DNA of 64,000 bases from Pontederia crassipes (Eukaryota > Streptophyta > Magnoliopsida > Commelinales > Pontederiaceae): assembly GCA_030549335.1 (NCBI GenBank), contig CM060184.1:41495909-41559908 (forward strand). Reading direction: 5' to 3'. The position numbers and the translations under genes are program-made. The notes under the pieces were generated by a model, which had not been told where the DNA came from, did not search any database, and saw only the letters and a list, made by a program, of their open reading frames with translations. Positions 10,508-21,521 of the stretch are shown here, piece by piece (within the stretch, counting starts at the first letter, position 1; each line of letters starts with the position of its first letter).

Positions 10508-12081
10508 TGCAATTCAATTCTATTCAATTCAATTCAACTAGGGAGCACTCAACCAATTATGGGAAACTCCATGTCTCTTTCTTGTAGGCCGATGGGGATC
10601 AGTACCACGGTAAGCCGCCCTCCAATAATAGCGCTAACAATATATTCGTGATAGCGGGGGACCATGACCATCATAGGACAGCCATAGCTTCCCTAAAGGA
10701 TGATGTCTCAAACCTTCAGGTACACTATCTGTCCCATACAATACTATAACAATAATGACCCAGGAGGCTTAGAGACAATCGAAGAACATGGAGACCCAGT
10801 AGTTTTCATCTTTTATCTTGTTTAACCTAAAGACCTATCTTTAACAATTCACTTTAGGTTAGACAAGGACCCAATCAGGAGAAAAACTACTGGATCGACA
10901 CCATAAGGGATCACACCATATGACAGGATAACAATGATATAAATCTCAAATCAAATATGAAAGATATGATGAGGTCAGATCTGTGTATGATATGATCAAG
11001 GACGATGAGAAACAATAAACTATGATAGCCATACAATTATCTATAACTATTTATCCAAAATCACAATTTCTGTCCCCAGAATTCGGCTCGCGTCGGGTGG
11101 AACCCGGGCCACGTTCGGAAATGGCTAATGTCACCTCGGCCAAGGCAAACTCGGGCCAGGTGTATGGTGAACCCGGTTCGGGTCGTCCGATTCACGGTCA
11201 ATCAAAAATGCGCCGCAACCCGAGTCGAGCCGAAGTCAGAATCCGGGTCGGATCAACAGGAACCCAGGCCGAGTTGGACAACCTGATCCGGTTCTGATTC
11301 CAACTCAGTCTGGATTCAACCAAATCCGGGCCGAGTTCTACCGCTGACGAAAAAGTGCGTTCCGACGCGACTTTCTGACCATAATAACTATGTCATAATG
11401 TCCAAACTATGCATATGCTATATCCATGGAATTACAATACGAAGGAGAAGGGAATAGGGTTCCATGTCGCAGAAAACCGACGACATAGGGATTCCCCCTA
11501 CGTACCTAAAGTTGGCTGAAAAATCAACCGGAGTTCCTTTTCTGACAATCTGCACGAACGCCGAACTTTGGCTGACGATTATTCTCTGTCCTCGCTCCGA
11601 AACTCGCGGCCACCACCTGGAACCTCTTCTCCTATGTGCAGGCTTCGAAACCAACCATCACACATTTTTGGGGGTGCCTCGGTTCGCCTGCAAATGAGTG
11701 GAAGAAGAGGGCAGAATTCTGTTTGGCAGAAAAAGGGGTTTTCAGCCACTTTTAATGCTTATTTATAGATGTAGATTTGCAATATCAATTCTATTAGGCC
11801 TTGGACTCTTTTAAAATTAATCTTGGTCATCCATTAATAATTTACCATATCATAATATCTCAGATTTAATTAAATCCGATATTAATTAATTTTCCTTTCA
11901 TAACAACTCAATTAAATTCAATCCCTCTCGAATTCCTTCTTATCTCTTTAATCATCTTTTCTAATTTTCCTTGAATTTTGGAATTTAATAATTCTAGAAT
12001 ATTAGATAATAATTTTCCAGATATTATAAATAAATAAAAAAATATTCATTTATTTATTTAATGAAAATTTGGGTTGTTACA
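10508..12081 (-). repeat. Truncated 5' LTR of gypsy element 2
   Basis: The sequence matches 5145-6512 from the AATTC pentamer run through the GGGCC-rich block, TATA-like TTATTTATAG (about 11758-11767) and terminal GGGTTGTTACA (ends 12081). It lacks the portion that begins TGTAACGCCCC. An extra stretch around 10820-11030 (reading down to CAATAAACTATGATAGCC) is absent from the LTR at 4534, so the two LTRs have separate deletions. Confidence 0.85.
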
Positions 12082-13286
12082 TCATGTGTATCAGCTTTGG
12101 CCCCCGCAATATTTATTCCCTTTTAACAAATATGACTAATTCAACAATCACAACTTATTTAGACTTACAATTAATATATCTTAGTTCGTTTAGAAAGCAT
12201 ACAATTAACTTAATCATTAATTAAAATAGTTGTCAATCACATGATAAAAAAATAACTGTTATACATCAAGATATAGAGATTACGTTCTAAGTACTCATTA
12301 ACTTCTTTATAAAATATCTAAGTCAGGTACAAACTTTTAATAATAAAATAGAGTCAGTCCATTAGAATAAAAGAGAAGTGTTAATAGATTGACGCTAAAA
12401 TGATGAAAAGTTTTTCTGTTATATATGAGTTTAAGATTATAAATTATTTTGATTCTAAAAAATAGATTTCTTTATTCTTTTTATTTTCTAAATATTAGTA
12501 TATCAAATTCTAGAAATATAGAAACATAGTATATATATTTTCATAAGAAAATAAATAAAAAAAATATTTTTAAATATTACTTTTCTATTTCTATTTGGCA
12601 TCAAGCACATGTTTTGGAATTCGATTTTAATATACTCATTTATCTTGAAAGGTCTTAAAGTCACACTACATATTTATTTCTTTCAAATTTAACTGTGTCG
12701 TTGTGATATTATTTATTTTCTAAAACTAATAAATATGCATATTAAAATTAAGTTAATAAACTTTAATAATTTATTTTGTTTATTTTGAAAATTAAGATTA
12801 TACATTTGATTATCTCGTTGTATTAAAATTCTTCCTTTTTCTACATCACCTATCTGAATTAGCTCAATAATAATAGTGGACTCGTACAAATGAGTATTTT
12901 AAGAGGGATTTTGACTAAAAGATGAAATAAAAGGTATAAAGATTATGATTTTTTAATATATATATGTTATTATTTAAAAAATATTGTGACTTCTTCTCAT
13001 TTTGTATTTGGATATTTATTGTACATTAAAAAATTTATTCAATGTGCTTTTTTAAGAAAATAGTCATAAATCAAATAAATAAAGTTAAAATTAAGAAATG
13101 CATATAAGAAACTTTTCAGTAGTTTCTAAGCTTAAAAATGTTATTATTAGTTTACATGAAAATATAAAATTATAATTAAAGATGAGACATAATTTTCTTT
13201 TGCATCATTCGATTCATCTAGTCGCATCATCCGCGCATCGCATGTGTCATCATACTAATGTATCTTAAAAAGACTCCTACATAAGA
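12082..13286. other. AT-rich intergenic DNA, nothing recognised
   Basis: No coding motif, terminal repeat or RNA gene was found. The last five bases (TAAGA, 13282-13286) are the target duplication of the solo LTR that follows. Confidence 0.5.
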
Positions 13287-16200
13287 TGTTATGCCCTGAG
13301 ACCCACGTAACTTTTTCGCGTGCTCAGAGTCATCTCAAAGATTCTATACAATCTTCTGTAAAATAGTTTTGAAGAAATATAAATTATAAAGTGTGGAATT
13401 ATAGGAACTAATGACTCAATCTAGAGTCAACACTATGCCATGTGCAATATTCATCTATCACTGAATTGAGCCACTGCAAAATCATCCTTTATATCGATCC
13501 TCTCACCTGCATGGATCTATGTACAAAGGAAAATTCATGAGAATAAAAATACTCAGTACATAAAGTCTAATCATGATCAATAATCGATAATTAATAGTGC
13601 TCAAGATAGAAACAATAAGCACATGAAACAACACTATACGATAATCAATGGATGATACTAATAAATCAATAGAACGATACAATGTCATAATCAATAAGAG
13701 GAAATCAATATAATGATATAACAATGAATTCATAGAACAATGAATCAATAAGCAATGGATCAAAATCAATATAACTATGGATCAATGTAACTTTAGATTT
13801 GATGGATCAAGCTAAGGTCAGAAGACCAATCAATAATGATAATAATTATCCATGAACAATATCAATAGGCCTGATCAATATGGCACTATTTAATTAATAA
13901 TTTCTAATTAATAATCAATGGTCATTAGCTAATAATAATTTAATTCAATTCAATGGAGGGAGACAATGCCAAAGTGAGTATGACCATGATTTATACAATT
14001 CAATTGGATCCAATTCAATTCAATGATCAATTCGATTATCAATGTTAGGATTTATTCAATATAATAGGGAATGAATGGTCAATTAAAGGAAACTCTATGT
14101 CTCTTTCATGTAAGCCAGTAGTTATTAACCCACGATAAGTCGTTCTCCAATAATAGCGCTAACAATTATTCGTGATGACGGTGGAGCATAGTAAATCACG
14201 GGACAACTTCTCTAAAAGATGGTCTCAAACTTTTATGTACACTATCCGCCCCCATACAATAATAATAACAATAACAATATGACCCAGGGGGTTTAGAGAC
14301 AATCAGAGTACATTGAGATCCAGTAGTTTTCATCTTTTATCTTAACTAACACATCTAACTTTGACAATTTAATATAGGTGAAATAAAATCCAATCAGAAG
14401 GAAAACTATCGAATCAATAACATGATTGATAGCCTAACAATAGAATCGATATAATGAAAATGAAGTCAGGTTTAATTATGCTATAATCAAATAAGATAAT
14501 AATTGCATGATTAAATACGGTAAAAATATGATCAGATATGACTATAATAACATCAAATACGATGACAATAAAACCAACTATAACAATCACTACAAGAAAA
14601 TCGCGATTTTTCGACGGATAATTTTCGACGGTTCTAAATCCGTCGCAATTTGCGACGGATTTTTTGACGGTTCCGTTTCCGACGGTTATGACCGTCGGAA
14701 ATAATTTATATTATTATTTAATTTTTTGACGATTAGGAACGTCGATATTTTCGACGGATATCCATCCGTCGCAATTTCCGACGACTTTTCCGACGGTTAC
14801 GACCGTCGGAAATAAAAAAATTAAATTATGTATTTTTTATATTATTATTAAATTTTTTCGACGGATTTTCCGACGGACATGACCGTCGAAAATAAAAAAA
14901 ATTAATTATATAATTTATTATATTATTATTTAATTTTTTGACGATTAGGAACGTCGATATTTCCGACGGATATCCATCCGTCGCAAAATCCGCCGCAATT
15001 TCCGAAGGTCGTAACCGTCGGTAAATGTATAATAATATCATATAAAAAGTATTTTATTAATATAACTAGCGACGGTCCAAACCGTCGCAATTACCGATAG
15101 TTTTGACCGTCGATAACGATTACCGACTGTTCAAACCGTCGGTAAAATAAAAAAATAAATATTATATATAACTAAATATATTTTCGACGGTCACAACCTT
15201 CGGTAATTATAAAAATATTTAATATTTACATTTTCGATGGCCGAAACCGTCGGTAATTAAAATTTCGTTATCCCACTTTTTTTTTCATTTTCCCGCCTTC
15301 TTTCCACTTTTTCCCTTTATATATATTTCTCCTCCCTCTTCTCTCTCCCTCCTCCCTCCACCCCTCTCTCTCTCTCCCGCCTCTCCTCTCTCTCTCCCGG
15401 CCGCGAGCACCCTCTCACGCCGGACGCCGGCGACCCTCTCTCGCACCAGCGACCCTCTCCCGCGCCGGCGTATCTCTCTCTCCCGCTCCGCGCCAGCGTC
15501 TCTCTCTCTCTCTGCTATCGACCGGATCCGGCCGTGGCCGTTCGGATCCGGCCTCCAGCGGCTTGATCGGCCGGCCTCCAGCGCCTGAATCGGCGGTCGG
15601 ATCCGGCCGCCTGGCGTTCGAATCCGGCGGCGGTTGCAACCGTCGGAAATTTCGACGGTTCGGACCGCCGGCCTTTTCCGGCGGTTGCAACCGTCGGAAA
15701 TATCGACGGTTTGGACCGCCGGCCTTTTCCGGCGGTTGCAACCGTCGGAAATATCGACGGTTCGAACCGTCGGGGACTTTTTCGGCGGTTGCAACCGTCG
15801 AAAAATTTCGACGGGTCGAACCGCCAGGGATTGTTCCGACGGCCAGAACCGTCGATATTTTCGACGAATTTTTTCAACCGTCGCAAATCCGTTTGCGACG
15901 AGAGTTTTTTCGAAGGATCGATTCCGACTGAAAAACCGTCGGTAATTGCGTTACCGACGGTTTTCGGGCTGATTACCGACGGTCCGGACCGTCGGTAATC
16001 CGCATTTTTCTAGTAGTGAATGATATGATCCAAAATTATTAATATCAATAACAATTCAATTAACTATAATTCAATATGTCAAACTACGTTTTCTGCCTCC
16101 AGAACCTGACCATGTCGCATGGAACCTAGGCCATGTTCATAAAATATCCAATATGCCTTGGCCAGGGTAAACTCAAGCCCAGCATGATGTGAACTTTGAC

Positions 16201-17065
16201 CGGGTTGGTCTCGGTTCACATCTTCCATCCACGCCGCAACCCGAGTCGTGTCGCGTTAAATCTGGGCCGATATCGGTCCGGTTCCGACTACGAATCACAC
16301 CAGATTCTATGGAACCCAAGGGTGGGTTCTGTTGTCAACATGAAATCGCGTTCTGACACAACTTTCGGCCATAATAACGATACCATTCAATATTTGATCG
16401 ATGCAAAATTTATATCAATAAAATCTCGATATATAAGAGAAGAGGATATGGTTTAATGTCGTGGAAAATTGACACTATAGGAATTTTCTACGTACCTAAA
16501 GTTGGCTAAAAACCAATAAAAATCCTTCCGCTCGAAATCTGCAAAAATACCAAACTTTAGGTGACGATTCCTCTATGTCCACGTCACAAAACATGCGACC
16601 AATACTTGGATGACGATCTCTATTCTGACTTCGAAACCACCCACCGGATCCACTCTCGAATGCCTCGATTTGCATGAAAATGAGAGACGAAGTGGGATTT
16701 GTGGTGTAAAAATTTTATTTTGCAATAATAGTTTTCAAACACCCTTTAATATTTATTTATAGTTGTAGGCTATAGTTTTGAATTCTATTAGGCCTTGGAC
16801 TCTTTTAGAATTAATCTTAGTCATCCATCATTAATTAACCCTCTATTAAATATTCAGAATTAATTAAATTTGAATTTAAATAGCCATACTTATAATAATT
16901 TTCACATCTTCTCAAACTCCATTTTATCTTTCCAACTTCTCATCTAATTTCCATCAATTTTCGAAATTAAATAATTTTAAAAATATTAAATAATGATTTT
17001 TCAAATTTAAATAACTAATTACAATCTCTTTTATCTATTCTTGGAAAATCTGAGTTGTTGTTACA
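13287..17065 (-). repeat. Solo gypsy LTR with TSD TAAGA, split by a CACTA element
   Basis: The LTR begins TGTTATGCCCTGAGACCC and ends GTTGTTGTTACA. It is flanked by exact copies of TAAGA (13282-13286 and 17066-17070). It has the same layout as the 4534-6512 LTR (CCCGAGACCC-like start, AATTC runs near 13930, GTCTCTTTC segment, TATA-like TTATTTATAG near 16750) but is clearly diverged. No internal gypsy sequence adjoins it, so it is the product of LTR-LTR recombination. A 1431-bp CACTA element with its 3-bp duplication lies inside, leaving an LTR of about 2.3 kb. Confidence 0.88.
14588..16018. mobile_element. Complete non-autonomous CACTA element, 1431 bp, TSD AAT
   Basis: The element starts CACTACAAGAAAA and ends TTTTCTAGTAGTG, an imperfect 13-bp inverted repeat. 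It is flanked by AAT on both sides (14585-14587 and 16019-16021), the 3-bp duplication typical of CACTA elements. Both arms are filled with GACGG/CCGTCG words (about 14600-15260 and 15630-16010). The middle (about 15285-15510) is a pyrimidine-rich CT stretch followed by GC-rich sequence. The open frames there are products of the repeats and base bias, with no transposase motif. It must depend on transposase from elsewhere. Confidence 0.92.
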
Positions 17066-17070
17066 TAAGA

Positions 17071-19126
17071 TATAATGGCTTTTACGATATTACATGTCTC
17101 TGCATCCATGAAAGGAATTAAAAAAATTCAATCTTTTTTATCAATAATTTTTCAAAGATTGTGTAATGTCTTTATAATTAAAAAAATAAATGACTACGAA
17201 TAATTTAAAACAAAGTAGAGTTAAAATTAATTTGTTTAGGAGTAGGATTTTCGGATTTGTAAATAGATTTTTGCTGAGTACATATAATGATATTATTATT
17301 ATTATTTTCGAATCTATTTACATAAAATAAAAATATGTTATAATAAAGTTTGTTAAATTAGAAAATGACATTTCTGGAATTAGAAAAGAAAAAGATTACC
17401 TTTAGAAGATAATAATAAATCTAATGTGATTAGGAGTACATTTAAAATATTAATAATAAAAGTTTGTTATATACACAATAATATAAGTCCAAATTATATG
17501 GAATTTCATATGAAAATTAATAAAATTAAATTGAGTAGAAGTAGATACTTAAGTAGGTTCAAATGAGAAAAAAAGAAATAGTTTAGGAATAAAATATAAA
17601 AACAAATTTAATTTATTCTTATTTTCATGTTTAGAAAATAACATTTGTAAGATGAAGGTAAAAAAGATATTAAATCTAAAAGTTAAATATAATTTGGTTA
17701 CGAGCAAGATATTTTGTATATGTAAATCTAAACATATTATTATTATTTTCATATTTATTTACAGAAAATGATAATATCTTATATTAAAGTTCGTTAAATT
17801 AGGTAACCATATTTCTGGAAAACAGTGTTTAATTAAAAAGGTAAATCTAATTTGATTAGGAGTAGAATTTTCAGCTTTGCAAAAATAAAAGATTAATAAT
17901 AATTTTTATACAACCAAATAATATATGTTGGAAATAAATGAAATTTCGTTTGAAAATAAACAAAAATAATTTGAGTAGAAGTAGGAGTCTTAATAGGTTC
18001 GAATTGATAAAAAAAGAAACAATGAGAATTAAATATTGAACTATAAACTTTCATTTATTATTATTTTCGTATTTATTTACATGGAATAAAAAATATTTTT
18101 ATAACAAAGTTTGTTAAATTGGTTAACAACATTTGTAAGTCGAAAAATAAAACAAATACTAAATTTAAATTTTAAATATAAATGGTTTATGAGTAGGGTT
18201 TTTGGTATGAGTAAATGTAATCATAATATAAGTACAACTGAAAGTTAAATGAAATTGAATATAAAAAATAAAGTGAAACTGAGTAAAATGTTTGGTATTA
18301 AATCAAGAAAGACAGTAAAACATATTTAAAAAAACAATTAGATTAAATTTAGAAGAAAAAACTAACTATAAGTGGAAATAAGAGTTTCAATATTTTTATT
18401 TCTTATTTTTATATTTATTTAAATTTGACAAAATAATTATAGAAGTTTGTGATATAAATAGGATTCCGTGTACAAATAAATAATATTAATTTGAATAGAA
18501 GCATAGTGTTTAATTTGAGAAAAACATTTAAGAAACTTAAATAAATTTATTATTTTAAAGTTAATATATATATTAGGACTTTTAAAATTAAGAAATGACC
18601 AACTCTTATATGTTTTACTTAAGATCTTTTTATTGTTAAGTATTAAAATATTTTTAAATATTTCATTAAATTGATTATATCATGACACAAATATTTTAAA
18701 ATAAGTAAAATTATTATTTTAAAGTTTATATATATATATATATATATATTAAAATTTTTAAAAATCAAGAAAGGACCAAATTGTATATGCTCAATTATAA
18801 ATCCGTTCAAAATTTTCTTAACTTCGCTAGAAAAACTGACAAATTCGTAGTACTAATCTTTTGCATATTGATATTAAGTTACTTGATTTTTAATTTTAAC
18901 ATATTATATGATGGATAAAATAAATTATGTCAATTAAGTATTCAATACAGAATAGTTGGCAACATTAAAGCTTTAGAGCAATTTTGATCTCCCTCAAATA
19001 CTGGACTTTAAATTCAGGTTTGTTCTTTGAAGTTTTGTTTTTATATGATAAAAATTTATGCACAATAAATATTTTCATATTTCAGTCAGAATAGTCCCTT
19101 CATAAAAGTTTCATTTTATTATATAA
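17071..19126. repeat. Degenerate AT-rich tandem repeats and intergenic DNA
   Basis: A recurring block (ATTATTATTTTCG-like, then TATTTACA, then AAAGTTTGTTAAATTAG or similar) appears near 17293, 17739, 18058 and 18400. Between blocks are recurring GGAGTAGGATTTT and TTTGTAAAT words. Spacing is irregular (about 320-450 bp) and the copies are strongly diverged. I see no coding sequence. A TA dinucleotide run is at about 18727-18750. Confidence 0.55.
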
Positions 19127-19130
19127 CTAG

Positions 19131-19153
19131 TGAAGATCCTCGCGCATTGCGCG
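19131..19153 (-). terminator. Helitron 3' hairpin terminus
   Basis: CGCGCATTGCGCG forms a 6-bp stem with a 1-nt loop, followed (minus strand) by AGGATCTTCA and CTAG. In rolling-circle transposition of Helitrons this hairpin serves as the stop signal. Confidence 0.78.
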
Positions 19154-20916
19154 ATTAAAAATAAGTTTAATATTTTTATAATTAAGTTTGAATAAATTTT
19201 TGTAATACTTAAATATGTATTTAAAAGATGTAATTATTAAAAAAATATTTGATAACAACATGAATTTCAACTTATGCTCATAATTTATCTTAGAAGATAA
19301 GAATATTTTTAAATTATATGTTCTGATTAGAAATAATAGTATGATTAAATTATGTACATGTACGCAAATGAATAATTTTGTTGTAATTGTTTTTTTTCAA
19401 AATCTCTTAATTTATTCTTGAGTATTACATATGTTTAATTTTAAATCAATTGAGAATGATGTAGAATTATTTAATTATAATTGTATAAATTTGTATGCAA
19501 GAAAATGATTATATAACACAATTATTAGTATGCATATAAAATTTTTCTTCTTCTTAAGCTTTTGGTTATTTTGTGTTGCATATGTTAAAATGAACCTATT
19601 GATATGAAAGTTAAAAAAAAAAAACATAGACAAATTAAATTAAAAAATTTATTTGGTTGAATTTCATCCTTATTATCAGAAAGTAAGTCATTGCAAAATA
19701 GATGAAATAGCAAGTCAAAATTAAAAACTATATTCGTAATCCAAAAGTATGATAAATTTGGAGAATTAAATGTGCATTAAAAAGTTCTCCCCTCCCAAAA
19801 TTAGATATTGTGTAGTTACCTGAAAAGAAATATTGCCATGAATATAGTGGACATATGAGTGAATTAGAGATCATAACATAACATGAAACTAAAATCAATT
19901 ACATGAAATAAGATAATTTAAAAATTACAATAAAAGATAACAAAAAAGATGGAGAAATAGCAAAATTTTAGTTAATTACAATCGTGGTATAGAAACTAGT
20001 TAACATATTATAGTAGTAATTATTATTTTGCACAAACAAATAAATATATATAATAAATAAGAAATGTCATTATAAAGGATTCTTAAAAATTAATATTTTA
20101 CTATAACTTTATAGGATTTGGTAGGTGATAACTCTCACAGATAAAAAAAATTGAAAGGGAATAATTTGAAAATGAGATATTAGACTAAGTATAAATGACA
20201 TATATATTCTTAAGTAATATATAATTGTATATTGTAAATAATAGTATTTCATATGATATTTACATTAAAAAATGGTGTCAAACAAATTCATACATTTTAC
20301 GGGAAATCAATAAAGATACGTAAAAATTTATTTTGATGTATAAATAGACGGAACTGCATGTCATTAAAAATAAAAAAAAAACATAAAGAAAACTTACCAA
20401 ACAAAGACATAAGGACATGACTTCGAATTATAGGCTAGTTGAAATCAACAATTTGCTGGACAAAAATTAAGAAAAAAAATATTAGTTAATAATGCAAAAG
20501 ATAGTATAATTTGCATAATACACTATTGAATAAATTAGACTTTATATTTACCTTGCTATGTATGTGTTGAATTTGACACATTATGAAAAACCTCTTTGTA
20601 GACAATATTCTTTACTAGATGTGGATTTGTTGCTTCGTCGTCTACATTTAAAATGCTCAATCCTTATTTTCTTGTAACACGAGATATAACGTGTAACAAC
20701 CCAGATTTTCGTTAAATAAATAAATAAATATTTTATTCATTTATAATATTTGGAAAATCATTATCTAATGTTCGAGAATTATTTAATTCCGAAATTCAAG
20801 GAAAATTGGAAAAGATGGTTAAAGAGATAAGAAGGAATTTGAGAGAGATTGGATTTAATTGGATTGTTATTAATTAATCTCAAATTTAATTAAATCTGAG
20901 AAATTATGATGTGATT

Positions 20917-20980
20917 TGGCGTCGTATGATCCAGGTAGCCGACCCCACCTAGTGGGATAAGGCTTTGTTGTTGTTGTTGT
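20917..20980 (+). mobile_element. 5'-truncated SINE (Au-like 3' end), TSD ATGATGTGATT
   Basis: The 64-bp insert contains GACCCCACCTAGTGGGATAA, GGCTTTG and a (TTG)n tail, the well-known 3' end of plant Au-type SINEs. Exact 11-bp duplications ATGATGTGATT flank it (20906-20916 and 20981-20991), as expected for target-primed retrotransposition. The tRNA-derived 5' part is missing. Confidence 0.85.
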
Positions 20981-21066
20981 ATGATGTGATTAATTATGGA
21001 TGGATGACCAAGATTGATTCTAAAAGAGTCCAAGGCCTAATAAAATTAATGACACAAGCCTGCACC

Positions 21067-21521
21067 CAAGGTTGTCAAGATCAGGATCTTATATAAGATC
21101 GAAGGGGGTCATAAATCGAAGATCGTAAGATCGGATGATCCTACCTATTAATAAAATAATATATTTTAAAATAATAAATATCTTTTTGACAATTTTTTTT
21201 GCATTGAAATCTTAAATGATATCCCACTAAGATATTTTTTATCGATTCTTAAGTCAAATTATATGAAAACATGTTAAAAATAAAAGAAAATATATTTAAC
21301 TTCATATAAATTAATTTTTATTATCATAAATATATTTTAAATTAAAATTTAAATGATTATATTAATCATATGAGATCGTATAGGATCGGATAAGATCGTA
21401 AGATCGTATGACCAAAATTAAGATCGTATTAAGATCTTACACATAAGATCCTCAAGATAAGATCGAGATCGGAAGGGGTCCGTAAGATCGTAAGATCAAG
21501 ATCGAGATCTTGACAACCTTG
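21067..21521. mobile_element. hAT-like MITE, 455 bp
   Basis: The terminal inverted repeats CAAGGTTGTCAAGATC and GATCTTGACAACCTTG are exact. Flanking 8-bp duplications CCTGCACC (21059-21066) and TCTGCACC (21522-21529) match at 7 of 8 bases. The interior is rich in AAGATCG and GATCGTAAGATC words and has no coding. An 8-bp duplication and CAAGG-type ends indicate a non-autonomous hAT element. Confidence 0.85.

Noticed and set aside
14588..16018. Regular short repeats that might suggest a CRISPR array or coding ORFs (123-169 codons at 15285-15886)
   Set aside because: Repeat spacing is irregular, words occur in both orientations, and there are CACTA ends with an AAT duplication. The ORFs are low-complexity products of the repeats and exist on both strands.
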